64,000 bases of DNA from Limnoglobus roseus (GCF_008254045.1 NZ_CP042425.1:1240001-1304000); one strand, 5' to 3'. Counted from the first letter of the stretch, positions 35,101 through 43,136 are shown. Notes: generated by a model from the sequence alone, not told the origin. A program made the numbers and translations.

Positions 35101-36858
35101 TACGACTACCTCGGGCTGGGCACGGTCGTCGTGCGGGGGCACCCGCAGCCGAGCGTGGACCTGACGTTCCTCGGCACCGGGCCGGGAGCCGGCGGGGACC
35201 AGTACGTCGGCCTCGACTCGTTCGGCCGCATCGTGGACCAGAACTGGACGGACGGGACGGCGAGCACGGACCGGTTAACGTACACGTACGACCGGGACGG
35301 CAACCGGCTGACCAAGGGCAACTGCGTCAACTCCGCGTTCAACGAGGCGTACAGCTACGACGGGATGAACCAGATCGCCGACTTCACCCGCGGGTCGCAC
35401 ACCCAGGCGTGGGACTACGACGCGGTCGGGAACATGGACGCCGTCACGACCGACGGCGGGACGCCGCAGACGCGGACGGCGAACGCGCAGAACGAGATCA
35501 CGTCCGTGAGCGGGGCGACGACGCCGACGTTCGACGCGAACGGGAACATGACGACGGACGAGACGGGCCGGCAGTTCGTGTACGACGCTTGGAACCGCAT
35601 GGTGGCGGTGAAAAACAGTGGCGGGACGACCCTCAAAACCTACGCCTATGACGCCCTGAACCGGCGGGTGGCGGAGAAAGTGGGCGGGACCACGACGGAC
35701 CTGTACTACTCGGCCGGGTGGCAGGTGCTGGAGGAGCGGGTTTCCGGAAGCACGACGGCCCGGTACGTCTGGAGTCCGGTGTACGTCGACGCGATGGTCC
35801 TGCGGGATCGGGCGACGACCACGCCGGGGACGCTGGATGAGCGGGTGTGGGTGCAGCAGGACGCCAACTTCAACGTGACGGCCGTCACCGACGGCAGCGG
35901 GGCCGTGCTGGAGCGGTACGCCTATGACCCATATGGCTCGGTCACAGTGATGAACGCCAGTTGGACCACGATCGGAAGCGGTGCCTACGACTGGAAGTAC
36001 CTGCACCAGGGCGGGCGGTTGGACGGGGTGAGCGGGCTGTATTACTTCAGGAACCGGGACTACTCGCCGACGCTGGGGCAGTGGACAACGAATGATCCGA
36101 TCGAGTATGATGGAGGTTCAACGAACCTGTACAGGTACGAGTCGGAAAATCCACTAGCAAGCTTGGATCCGTTCGGGCTTAAGGTCACGATTCTTAGCAT
36201 TGCGGTTACTGACCAATCTGAAGGTGCAAACACTAAGCTTATAAATAAATCGGTTCCAGTCCAACTTGGGAAGGCTGACGGCCTGTCTCCACAAAATTTA
36301 CCTCGTTTGAGCTATGGATTCAAAGTTACCATCAATGCCGATGTGGACTGCGGAGATACCATTAAGAATGCAAAAGTGATTAAACAAGAGATATATATGT
36401 TGCGGGCCTACTCATTAGGCGGACAAGTTGAAGGGACGGTCAGTCGAAAAGGCCAAGCAAAAAAAGACAGAGAGCTGCTGAACCTTAACGACCTTTTCAA
36501 AGCTGTCAATGTGTGGAAAAAGGGTGACCCTGCGACTATGGACATGGCAACTGACGGTGAAAAGGATTTCTTCTTCAATCCAAATAATGCATTGGCCGAA
36601 TCCGATGACAAAACATTAGTTTATGTGGATGCTCCCGGCTTTCCTGGATTTAATGACAAGACGGATATACCAGTCGGTTTAGACTGGACCACCCAATACG
36701 TCGCAATCCGCATAACAGCGGAAGGAACAGACGGATCCAAGGTCACAGCCACGTTTAAATATTGCATCCAGGCTGCACCTGCGGCTAACGCCAAATCTGG
36801 CTATACGATATATAAAGTTAATGGGCCTGATCCGAAACTTCCAAAAGATTGGAAGTAA
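29104..36858 (+). CDS. Giant FG-GAP/Rhs YD-repeat protein with exchanged C-terminal domain
   Basis: The 2584-aa product opens with an Arg-rich leader and LTALEDRLVP, an N-terminal motif of large planctomycete surface proteins. Residues of about 60-375 hold FG-GAP-like repeats (VAAGDVDRDGLPDLIAAAGP and similar). Two Gly/Ser/Glu linkers lie near residues 918-980 and 1002-1030. YD repeats fill about 1100-2290, closing with the Rhs core GLYYFRNRDYSPTLGQW and ENPLASLDPFG near 2299-2358. The last 226 residues differ in composition and carry no YD repeats. By analogy with Rhs toxins they would be the effector part. The start is a GTG at 29104 with AAAGGA upstream. Confidence 0.88.
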   Translation: MIRPTLARWLARTDRFWDALLAPRRRKTSPLGLTALEDRLVPDGRPLPLPFIFAGAGSGAPPLVRSYQADTGELQFEEQPFEATFSGGVRVAAGDVDRDGLPDLIAAAGPGGGPRVRVLNPRTGAEIAGPLGSFFAYDSSFTGGVYVASGDVDGDGWADVITAAGVGGGPHVKAFSGKTGDLIANFFAFAPEFRGGATVAAADFTGDGKAELVVGAGPGGSPEVRVFDVTTGTMLAGPRGDFLAFDPSFAGGVDVGTDFKTGDVTGDGVPDIVVGSGPGMAAEVKVFDGATGAVAGDLSPFGSGMTAGVRVSTAYVNEDANADVVVGTGDGVTGELRVFSGADFTELSTPMSPYTPFGSAFTGGLYVAASNDPPSESIDVAVSLDTTGSAPTTPAPGTPLHFLVRVGPPSGSVVPTGKVHVYLHTEIDPNVTDPPPEPAYTYDAGSVELGTGTTDPLTGVEVIPITIPGGLPRMRNPTTTNDEYHIFADYSGDAHFYPNSGEITFEVWGPVTIGCDCSASKLVASGTGGGTAPGLGGTGGVKYGSGQVAIPGPDPLAGLPDAAAAVGAVAGGRSGWSAATGWQDLGSAHILPTGEGLQVNTGTGEPVYLLGQGTPDAHGNYPTYGGEYRGTTTAAYDDGADTFTVTTPDGMASVFQGFDGGAAAEVGSLLSATDAGGHTAAVVAWDADRRPTEVQETYAVGADTVTVSAVTVYATAFGRWAPQKASVTVRERTNGGAWATVQATAYEYVETVDGGGKPVGAWGSLTRATVTDGAGAVLDQWYYRYYTATTYDVGTHQIGYAGGLQYSVGPAAYARLKAASGGTDGDVDGASATDVATVADDYLEYDVAGRVTKIVSSGQGCSACSGGQGAYTYAYTTSYNPDGFNSWHTKTVETLPDGGTNTVYTNVFGQVMLSAHTEPSGSGAGGGAGSESGSGSESGSGSESGSGSGSESGSGSESGSGSESGSGSESGSGSESGSGSESGSASGTTGPWVTYYRYDEGTGSGEGSGSGSESGSGSESGSGSDSGSGPARPAFDGGRLALTAHPSAVSGYSDGYPDLVHFVSGNAEYLRDAAGLIETQSYYAATTAGETTAGGVAGFLEGRAVQQGETGTPVPQGETTYYAHTDGDATAATVAADTVYANDDGTGGRTTAYAYTWFSGTAQAQSVTTTLPTVTTGQNGPNAATSSTVVMDEYGRPTWAKDPAGFLSYTEYDPVTGAAVKSIQDVDTTQTSDFADLPSGWSTPTGGGLHLVTAYEVDGKGRVTKTTSPGGRVDYTVYDDAAHEVRYYPAWDSTTDLPTGPISVSRDDRAHGYTESLTMSATPAVSGGRPTGAEAVGSLESLSRSYRNDAGQVTHADSYFDLTGVTYSTAADIGTLNTNYYRTTTGYGKQEGRVNKQVSAAGTITRTESDGMGRVTSVWVGTDDTPTTGYWSTANRTGTNMVKVAEYEYDGGGVGDGNVTKVTHFPGGGAADRVTETFYDWRDRAVAVKTGVEATESTSVNRPISYADYDNLGEVTKTRTYDGDGVTVTSTGGVPNAPSSSLLRAQSTTTYDELGRAYRSDVYSVDPSSGSVGSYTLQSNTWFDVRGQVIKSTSPGGLVQKMSYDGIGRTTVSYTTDGGGDSGYGDADDVTGDTVLSQDEMTYDADGNALVSVHRDRFHDATDTGALGTPASSSGTAKARVSYAGSYYDLADRPVASVDVGTNGGSAWTRPGSVPSRSDSVLVTSVTYDTAGRAYETTDPRGLVTRTLYDDLGRTTKTVENYVNGVVSDADDKTTEYAYGPAGMTSLTARLTGGGGQTTAWEYGVTAGSGSAITSNDVVGATRWPDPSTGAASSSEQEVVTVNALGQPVTSTDRNGTTHTLTYDALGRVVSDAVTTLGSGVDGAVRRVETAYDSQGNAYLLTTYDAASGGSVVTQVERTFNGLGQMTDEWQAHGGAVNTSTTPGVQYAYSEMAGGANHSRLTSMTYPGGYVLTYNYSSGLNSGISRLSSLSDSSGTLETYDYLGLGTVVVRGHPQPSVDLTFLGTGPGAGGDQYVGLDSFGRIVDQNWTDGTASTDRLTYTYDRDGNRLTKGNCVNSAFNEAYSYDGMNQIADFTRGSHTQAWDYDAVGNMDAVTTDGGTPQTRTANAQNEITSVSGATTPTFDANGNMTTDETGRQFVYDAWNRMVAVKNSGGTTLKTYAYDALNRRVAEKVGGTTTDLYYSAGWQVLEERVSGSTTARYVWSPVYVDAMVLRDRATTTPGTLDERVWVQQDANFNVTAVTDGSGAVLERYAYDPYGSVTVMNASWTTIGSGAYDWKYLHQGGRLDGVSGLYYFRNRDYSPTLGQWTTNDPIEYDGGSTNLYRYESENPLASLDPFGLKVTILSIAVTDQSEGANTKLINKSVPVQLGKADGLSPQNLPRLSYGFKVTINADVDCGDTIKNAKVIKQEIYMLRAYSLGGQVEGTVSRKGQAKKDRELLNLNDLFKAVNVWKKGDPATMDMATDGEKDFFFNPNNALAESDDKTLVYVDAPGFPGFNDKTDIPVGLDWTTQYVAIRITAEGTDGSKVTATFKYCIQAAPAANAKSGYTIYKVNGPDPKLPKDWK
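31870..32190 (+). repeat. Ser-Gly-Glu low-complexity repeat within the Rhs gene
   Basis: Two blocks (about 31870-32055 and 32100-32190) repeat variants of GGGAGCGAGTCCGGG, encoding GSESGSGSE-type sequence. Codon choice varies between units, so the array is maintained at protein level. It looks like a flexible spacer between the beta domains and the YD-repeat shell. Confidence 0.85.
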
Positions 36859-36880
36859 ATAAACAACGCGAGATTATAAC

Positions 36881-37297
36881 ATGATCATTTATCGAATATT
36901 TTCCAGTCCAAATAACCGGCGTAGCTGCCACATGATTGTTTTGAGCTTTGGCGCGATCCTTGGAGCATGCATTTTAACTGCGACAGTTTGCCGAATTGGT
37001 GTTGATCGACGAAAAATTGCAGTGGCATTTGCCCAAATTGATGACGCAACAACTCAAGCAGAAGTACATAGAATGATGGGAACCCCTCCGATAAATCAGC
37101 TGGCTCTAAAGCAATCCACTGTGTATCCTGATTTTTCCATGCAAGAACTTTGCACTGTAGCTGAAGATTACTGGGATGATGAGGGGCGCATTTACCTAAT
37201 TAGATACTATAAGCATGCTGAGAAAAATTGTGTGCTTTCGAAGTACAAATTAGATCGACGCCCTGGCAATAAACTAGGTTTTTTTAAGTTTTTCTGA
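36881..37297 (+). CDS. Small membrane protein, candidate immunity partner of the Rhs C-terminus
   Basis: The 138-aa product starts 22 bp after the Rhs stop codon, on the same strand. One transmembrane helix lies at about residues 18-40 (MIVLSFGAILGACILTATVC). The soluble part has FAQIDDATTQAEVHRMMGTP, resembling the start of small SmpA-like lipid-associated domains. It shares the low GC content of the Rhs C-terminal segment. Position, size and composition fit an immunity gene acquired with the effector domain, but no immunity family is recognised. Confidence 0.6.
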   Translation: MIIYRIFSSPNNRRSCHMIVLSFGAILGACILTATVCRIGVDRRKIAVAFAQIDDATTQAEVHRMMGTPPINQLALKQSTVYPDFSMQELCTVAEDYWDDEGRIYLIRYYKHAEKNCVLSKYKLDRRPGNKLGFFKFF

Positions 37298-37354
37298 AAT
37301 AGATTTGATACTCCGAAACTACAACCACATGGCGAAGCTATACAAGTCATAATT

Positions 37355-37500
37355 TTTGGTCGAACAAGGCGAACAACTGAAGTCGTCCGGCGAGTTGGTA
37401 CTGGCGGTCGGTCGACTCCCGGTTGTCGAGGACCTGCTTGGGCGTGGACTGGAGGACGTAGACCACGGCCAGGCGGTCGAGGTGGTGCGGTTGTGGTGAT
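37355..37500 (-). pseudogene. Serine recombinase N-terminal remnant
   Basis: A short frame reads HHLDRLAVVYVLQSTPKQVL and DNRESTDRQYQLAGRLQLFA. This is the start of a resolvase/invertase-type large serine recombinase, where the S in YVRQST is catalytic and the QV..N.ES..RQY block is conserved. A TAA precedes it and everything after about 40 residues is missing. Confidence 0.5.
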
Positions 37501-37566
37501 TAGCGTCGAATCGAAGGCCACCTGAGCACCCAATCCGAGGCCAACGGTGCGGGTGGTGAGAGGAGT

Positions 37567-37932
37567 TCACTTCTTCGGCTTGGTGGCCTTGTCGGCCTTG
37601 CTCTTCATCGACTCCCGGAACCGATAACTTTCGCCGTTCATCTCATAGATGTGGCACCGGTGCGTCAGCCGGTCGAGCAGGGCGGCCGTCATCCGCTCGC
37701 CCTGGAAGATCGTCCCCCACTCGCCGAACGGCAGGTTGCTGGTAATCAGCACGCTCCCCCGCTCGTACCGGTCGGCGAACACCTGGAACAGCAGTTCGGC
37801 CCCGGCCCGGCTGAACGACAGGTAGCCCAGTTCGTCGACGATGAGCAGGTCGACCCGCTCCAGGGCGGCCAGCAGGCGGTCGAGGCGGTGCTGCTGCTGG
37901 GTAAGCGTCCGGCGAATCGACGCCTTGCGTCG
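37567..37932 (-). pseudogene. IS21-family IstB fragment
   Basis: The frame encodes the C-terminal half of an IstB AAA+ ATPase: RVDLLIVDELGYLSFSRAGA with Walker B, then LLFQVFADRYERGSVLITSN and LTHRCHIYEMNGESYRFRES. The N-terminal half with the P-loop is gone, and a stop lies where the IS66 remnant begins. No istA is present. Confidence 0.75.
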
Positions 37933-37973
37933 TCATTTACGATGGTGGCTTTCTCACCCGAGGAGGCGACCCC

Positions 37974-39237
37974 ATGTCCGACACTCCACTCTCTTCCACC
38001 CCACCGACCGACCCCGTCGACCGCGAACAATTCTGGCGGGACGCCGTCGCCGCGTTCGCAACATCCGGCCTTTCGGTCCGGGCGTTCTGTCTGGCCCGCG
38101 GGCTGACCGAGAAGCGGTTTTACACGTGGCGGAAGGCCCTCGGCCTCAGCCCCGTCGTGCGACCCGCGGTGCCCCCGCCCGGCGCTCCCGCCCGAGCCGA
38201 TCGACCGCGGGTCGGCCGGGCCGGGGCTGCTGGCCCACGTCGTCGTCTCGAAGTTCGTCGATCACCTCCCCCTCCACCGCCTGGAATCCATCCTCGCCCG
38301 CCACGGGTACCCCGCGGCCCGGTCCACCCTGTGCGACGGGGTGCGGGGCTGCGCCGTGGCCCTCGACCCCGTCTCCCGGGCGATGGCGACCCGCGTCCGC
38401 CAGTCGTACGCCATCCACGCCGATGAGACGCCCGTCACCCTGTTGCAACCGCGACGGGCGGCCTACGCCTGGGTGTACCTGGGCGACGCGGCGAACCCGT
38501 TCACCGTGTTCGACCTGACGCCCGGCCGGTCGCAGGACCACCCCACGCGGTTCCTCGCCGGGTACACCGGTTTCGTTCACGCCGACGCCCTCCAGCAGTA
38601 CGCCGACGTTTACGCCGGCGGGGCCGCGCACGTGGGCTGCTTCGCGCACGCGCGGCGGAAGTTCGTCGCCGCCGCGGACGCCGGGGACGGGCGGGCCGAC
38701 GAGGCGGTGGGGTTGATCCGCCGCCTGTACGCCGTCGAGCGGGCACTGCCGCCGCTCGACTCGTCGCCCGACGCCGAGGCCGTCCGCCACGCCCGCCGGC
38801 AGGCCGAGGCCGTCCCGGTGCTGGCCGCGTTGCGGGCGCGGCTCGACCGGCACGCCCCGGCCGCGTTGCCCAAGTCGCCACTCGGGCAGGCCATCACCTA
38901 TGCCGTTCGGAACTGGGCGGCCCTGGTCCGGTACGTCGAGCACGGGTTCCTGAGCATCGACAACAACCTCGCCGAACGAACGCTCCGGCCGGTGGCCGTC
39001 GGCCGCAACAACTGGGGCGTGATCGGGAGTGCCGCCGCCGGCCCGACAGCCGCCGTCCTGTACTCCGTGGTCGGGACGTGCAAGCACCTCGGGATCGACC
39101 CGTTCGCCTACCTCCGGGACGTCCTCCCGCGACTCCACGCCCTGGCCGCCGACACGACGGACGAGCAACTCACCCCGTTGCTCCCCGACCGGTGGCGGGC
39201 CGATCGCTCGAAGACCGCTACCCCGCCGGCCGCCTGA
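37974..39237 (+). pseudogene. IS66-family element remnant 1
   Basis: The first frame (from 37974) encodes a TnpA-like start (REQFWRDAVAAFATSGLSVR, then LARGLTEKRFYTWRKALGLS). From about 38185 another frame encodes the C-terminal part of the TnpC transposase: IDRGSAGPGLLAHVVVSKFV, YAIHADETPVTLL, VGCFAHARRKF and IDNNLAERTLRPVAVGRNNW. The tnpB gene and the TnpC N-terminus are missing, so an internal deletion has fused the two ends. Confidence 0.75.
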
Positions 39238-39659
39238 GCCCTCCGACCGTCGTGCGTTCGCTCGGTACGTGATTTGCCTGGCGCGTACGGAGCACGCCCG
39301 GCCGGTCCTCGATGCCTTCTCGACGTGGTTGGCCGACCAGAAGCGGGTCGCGCTGCCGTCGGGCCTGTTCGGCCAGGCCGTGACGTACGCCACGAACCAG
39401 TGGCAAACGCTCACCCGCTACCTCGACGACCACCGCCTGGCGATCGACAACGGGCCGGCCGAGCGGGCCCTCCGGCCGCTCGCCTTGGGCCGCAAGAATT
39501 CTTATGACCTTTGTCCAGGGATCGGGCAACAATTCACCGACAACCTCACCGGAGGTTTTTCGTTTCGTCAGGTCTTCGCGTGGCCGGAGGAGGAACAACC
39601 GATCGGATTGCCGCGACGGTCGATCAGACTCTTATGCGGGGGTTAGGTACCCCATGATG

Positions 39660-39725
39660 ACGTTCGTCGAACGGGCTGCCTCGCTCTGGCTGCTGTGATC
39701 GGAACACAGAATTCTTGACGAGGGT
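39660..39725 (-). ncRNA. Candidate guide (seek/bridge) RNA region of the IS110 element
   Basis: The 3' non-coding part of the element holds TCTGGCT (39685-39691) and AGAATTCTT (39708-39716). The first matches the right junction (ATCTGGCTC) and the second the left junction (CAAGAATTCTTA) of this insertion. Between them CTGTG/CACAG (39693-39697 and 39705-39709) forms a stem. The strand is presumed to be that of the transposase. Proposal based on matches only. Confidence 0.4.
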
Positions 39726-39778
39726 TCCCGGAACCGCACCGACGGTTGTTCCTCGTCCGGCCACGCGCACCCGCCCCG

Positions 39779-40912
39779 TTAGACCGGCGCCGCGACCGTG
39801 GGTCGTGAGGGGGCGGCGATCACCCCCGCTATCGCCCACATGAACCCGAGCAGTTCGCGGGCGACGGCCGTGATCGCCACCTGGGGCTTCTTGCCCCGGC
39901 CGAGCAGTTGTCGGTACCGCTTGCACAGCCGCTGTTGCGCCTTCCAGGCGATGTCCTTGGCCGCCTGCGGAATGTCTTTCGGCATGTGCTGTCGCTTGTA
40001 CGCCCCGACCTTCGGCGTCTGCCGGTAGCTCCACGCGGCCTCGAACAGGAGCCGCCGCACGCCCACGTTGCCCGTCTTCGTGATGCCCCGCGGCCGGATC
40101 GTGCGGCCGCTGGAGTGCTCGCCGGGCACCAAGCCGAGGAACGCCATCAGTTGCTTCGGGCTGTCGAACCGGGCCAGGTCGCCGACCTCGGCGACTACCG
40201 ACACCGCCACGATGAGAGCCACCCCACGGAGGCTCTGCAAGCCGTCGACCACACCCGCCAACGACCACTCCGGCAGCAACTGGCGGATCTGCGCCTCCAC
40301 GTCGGAGCGGCGGGCCGCCGCCTGCTCCATGCCGTTGACGTAGCCCTGGAAGGCGATCTGCTGGGCCGCGTGCTCGAAGCGCCGGTTGGCCAGCCAGACG
40401 AGGTGCCGCCCGGTCCACGCCTTGCCGGGGTAAATCATGTGGTACTTCAGCAGGTAACTCTGGATCCGCTGCCGCGCCGTCTTCAAGTCCTTGTTGGCGG
40501 CGTGCCGTGCCCGCACCACGTCCCGCATGGCCTCGTGGACGCCGTCGGGCACCCAGATGGCGGTCAACTCGCCGGCCCGCGCGAGGCGGGCCAACGACAC
40601 GGCGTCGCGGTGGTCGTTCTTGACGCGATCGCCGGGCTTCCGGGGTATCCGCGACGGCGCCACGACGACGCACGCGAACCCGACGGCGATCAACCGTCGG
40701 TAGACGTCGTAGCCGCACGGACCGGCCTCGTAGACGAACTCCAGCCGTAGATGCTTGGCGGCGAGTTGGCGGGCCAACTTCTCCAAGTGATCGCCGTCGT
40801 TGGCGACCGTTCCCCAGAACCGGACCTCGCTGCCGCGGCCGGCATCGGCGATGGCAACCGCGATCGTATCCTTGTGGACGTCCAGGCCGACGTAGGCGTT
40901 CACCGCTTCCAT
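39779..40912 (-). CDS. IS110-family transposase
   Basis: The 377-aa protein is a DEDD (RuvC-like) transposase. The first aspartate lies in YVGLDVHKDTIAVAIADAG, the glutamate in FVYEAGPCGYDVYR, and the last acidic pair in KNDHRDAVSLARLARAGEL. The C-terminal IS116/IS110/IS902 domain has LQSLRGVALIVAVSVVAEVG and GEHSSGRTIRPRGITKTGN, with the catalytic serine region. The gene looks complete, with an ATG at 40910-40912, so the element may be active. Confidence 0.92.
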   Translation of the reverse strand: MEAVNAYVGLDVHKDTIAVAIADAGRGSEVRFWGTVANDGDHLEKLARQLAAKHLRLEFVYEAGPCGYDVYRRLIAVGFACVVVAPSRIPRKPGDRVKNDHRDAVSLARLARAGELTAIWVPDGVHEAMRDVVRARHAANKDLKTARQRIQSYLLKYHMIYPGKAWTGRHLVWLANRRFEHAAQQIAFQGYVNGMEQAAARRSDVEAQIRQLLPEWSLAGVVDGLQSLRGVALIVAVSVVAEVGDLARFDSPKQLMAFLGLVPGEHSSGRTIRPRGITKTGNVGVRRLLFEAAWSYRQTPKVGAYKRQHMPKDIPQAAKDIAWKAQQRLCKRYRQLLGRGKKPQVAITAVARELLGFMWAIAGVIAAPSRPTVAAPV

Positions 40913-40984
40913 GACCGTCTCCTTCGTAGGGTTCCGGGCGATCCCCGGTGGTGCGGCGTTGCACCACCCCCGAAGTAGGTCATA

Positions 40985-41596
40985 TCATCTGGCTCTTCGT
41001 CGGCGGTGACGGCGGGCTGTCCTCGGCCGCCGTCCTGCTGAGCGTGGTGGCCAGCGCGAAGCGGCACCACCTCGACCCGTGGGCGTACGTCCGCGACCTC
41101 CTGACCCATGTCCCGGCCCGGCCGCCCGACGCCGACGTGGCCGACCTCCTCCCCGACCGCTGGCGACCGTCGTAACCCGACCGGGGCCGAACCCGCACGC
41201 CCTCCGACAGACCAACTCGCCGGACGCTTTCACACTACCGGTCGTGCCGTGGACGGCGTACCTCGGGCTGGCCGATTGGGTCCGCCGCCGCCGGTCCTCC
41301 CCGAACACCTCCACCCGCCGCCACTCTTGGCCCGGCTCCCATCCGTCAGGAAACACATCGAACGTGGAACCCGGCCGCACACCGATACGGGCAAGGAAAG
41401 GTTTGAGCCGATCAGCCCAAGCGTGCGGATCTTCGCCGTCCTCCAACTCGTAATCCAGATGGAACCCCGCCTTGCCGCTGCCCGCCCCAGAGTCCTCGGC
41501 CGCGGCCCCGAAGAACTCCTCCAGCACCTCTTCCAGATCGGCGCGACCAAGGCCATCCTTCCCGGCCGGGCAGTAGACGAAAATGCTTGCGGGCAC
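40985..41596 (-). CDS. Hypothetical protein, 3' end fused into IS66 sequence
   Basis: The product begins GTG 41594-41596 behind a strong GGAGG site. The first 100 residues look natural (LEEVLEEFFGAAAEDSGAGS, GFHLDYELEDGEDPHAWADR, FDVFPDGWEPGQEWRRVEVF). Beyond about residue 140 the frame runs into IS66 DNA and becomes Arg-rich low complexity, so the native C-terminus has been lost or replaced. Family unknown; the acidic content resembles immunity-type proteins. Confidence 0.5.
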   Translation of the reverse strand: MPASIFVYCPAGKDGLGRADLEEVLEEFFGAAAEDSGAGSGKAGFHLDYELEDGEDPHAWADRLKPFLARIGVRPGSTFDVFPDGWEPGQEWRRVEVFGEDRRRRTQSASPRYAVHGTTGSVKASGELVCRRACGFGPGRVTTVASGRGGGRPRRRRAAGPGHGSGGRGRTPTGRGGAASRWPPRSAGRRPRTARRHRRRRAR

Positions 41597-41834
41597 CTCG
41601 CTCCTCCGTACGCCTTGATACCACCGGCACGACATTGGACCTCACCGGCGGCCGTGGGTCCAGGCCCTGGGAAGTGATGTTCGTCTGCACGAACCAACCG
41701 AGTTGGCACCATTACAGGGAGAGCCACGGTTCAAGCGGATAGAGTGCCCAAGAGCGGCAAGACGTTCGACCCAAACCGGGGGGCGTAGAATCGCCATTAA
41801 AAAACACGCCACCTGGTTCGGCGTCTTGGATGAC

Positions 41835-42176
41835 TCACCCGCGGCCGCCGGCCAAGCGGTCCCGCAGCACCTGCAACTCCTCCCGCACCCGGTCCAAGTG
41901 GTGGTCGGGCAGATCCAGTTCGTCCTCCCGGTCGAGCATCTCCTGCAGCTTGGACGCCGCCAGTTCCAGGACGGCCCGGCGATCCCCGGGCCAGACAGTC
42001 CCCCGGGCCAGGACCACCACCAAGTACGCGGCCGCCCGAACCGTCTCCTCGTCCCCGGAGACATCTAGCCGCATCGCCTCCTCGACCCGCCGGGCGAAGC
42101 CGGTCTGCTCGAAGAGGTCATCGTACCAGTCCGAGGCGGTGTCGTTGGCCCACGGCTCCGGTCCCCAACTGCCCAT
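41835..42176 (-). CDS. DUF4259 domain-containing protein
   Basis: The 113-aa protein has the DUF4259 start MGSWGPEPWANDTASDWYDD, then an acidic helical region with AAAYLVVVLARGTVWPGDRR. DUF4259 proteins are small and cytoplasmic, of unknown function, and often lie near toxin-immunity loci. It is one of several short hypothetical genes in this part of the element. Confidence 0.75.
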   Translation of the reverse strand: MGSWGPEPWANDTASDWYDDLFEQTGFARRVEEAMRLDVSGDEETVRAAAYLVVVLARGTVWPGDRRAVLELAASKLQEMLDREDELDLPDHHLDRVREELQVLRDRLAGGRG

Positions 42177-42349
42177 CCGCGATCCCTCCGCCGCCGAACT
42201 TGTAAGTCTCTCACACCATGTCGGAGTATACTCACAAACGAAACGACCGGTCCAACGCTATCCACCACGCTTTCGCGGCTGTTCTTGAAGATACCCGGCC
42301 ATAGCACTCTTATCGATGGGCGCGGTTTCTGAGTGGGTAACGAATCGGT

Positions 42350-43108
42350 TTAGTAGAAGTCTGGCACCTCGTACGTTTCGACGCCCAAGACTTGCTCCAC
42401 GAGGCGCCTCAACCGGGGATGGAAGCGAAGCGGGCGCGGCCCGAAGAACTTCCCACAGTCGATGACGATGGCGAATCGGTAGGCCGCCCCGCCTTGTACC
42501 TCACGCCGTCCACCCGTCCACCCGTCCCGGCCGGTGGCGACAAGCTGTGACGGGTCGAACTCCGAACCGCACTTCGGGCACCGGGCCGCCAGGCGCGATG
42601 CGAAGAACGGGTCGAAGTCCGATTCCGGTTCGAACGTGACGGGGTGGCCGCGATCGCACGTCGGCGGGGGTTCGAACGGATCGATGCCCTCGGAGGTGTG
42701 GTAGATCAGGTCGCGGCCGAAGTGTAATTGGAACTCGTAGTAGCACTCGGCGGCGTCCGCCGGGTCGTCGAACGGCAACGGTTCGAGGGGGTAGCGGAGG
42801 CCGCTCACGCCCAACGACTCCACCGGCCATACCACCATCAGGTCGCGCTCGGCGAAGTTGGCCAACAGTTCGGCGAGGGGCGCGGTAAACGATGCCCGCT
42901 GCCCGACGGTGCGAGTAAAGTAGCCGTGGCGGCGAGCGCGTTTGTAGAGCGTGCTTGAGGCGAAAGAGAGTTTGGCGAGGGCGGCGTGATCGGGCGCAAG
43001 TACCCATCCGTCATCCCGGAGCGCGGCGACGAGCGCAAGGGCGGTATCGGGCCGGGGCCGAAACGTGCCGGGCTTCGGGATCAGGTAACAGCGGTGTTCG
43101 ACGCCCAC
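42350..43108 (-). CDS. Hypothetical protein with a zinc knuckle, 252 aa
   Basis: Started at GTG 43106-43108 (VGVEHRCYLIPKPGTFRPRP). A possible zinc site combines CDRGHP and RCPKCGSEF near residues 175-205. The end FHPRLRRLVEQVLGVETYEV is helical. No signal peptide. The frame continues upstream into the neighbouring broken gene, but that part belongs to a different protein. Family not recognised; a relative of proteins seen near planctomycete Rhs loci is possible but unproven. Confidence 0.55.
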   Translation of the reverse strand: MGVEHRCYLIPKPGTFRPRPDTALALVAALRDDGWVLAPDHAALAKLSFASSTLYKRARRHGYFTRTVGQRASFTAPLAELLANFAERDLMVVWPVESLGVSGLRYPLEPLPFDDPADAAECYYEFQLHFGRDLIYHTSEGIDPFEPPPTCDRGHPVTFEPESDFDPFFASRLAARCPKCGSEFDPSQLVATGRDGWTGGRREVQGGAAYRFAIVIDCGKFFGPRPLRFHPRLRRLVEQVLGVETYEVPDFY

Positions 43109-43136
43109 GGTCTGCCGCGCCTCGGACGCACTTGGC

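Larger units (their letters stand above)
39501..40990 (-). mobile_element. IS110-family element, IS1111-like
   Basis: The element is about 1490 bp; the ends can be placed within one base because it interrupts a known reading frame (39500/39501 and 40989/40990). Short subterminal inverted repeats TATGACCT are seen at 39503-39510 and, inverted, at 40977-40984. The transposase is on the minus strand with about 280 bp of non-coding sequence at its 3' side and only about 78 bp at its 5' side, as in the IS1111 group. Confidence 0.8.
39262..41175 (+). pseudogene. IS66 transposase fragment 2, split by an IS110-family element
   Basis: The left part (39262-39500) reads ARPVLDAFSTWLADQKRVAL to LAIDNGPAERALRPLALGRK. 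The right part (40991-41175) continues FVGGDGGLSSAAVLLSVVAS to LLPDRWRPS. Together they give the C-terminus of a second, different TnpC. The IS1111-type element sits exactly between GRKN and WLF. Confidence 0.75.
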
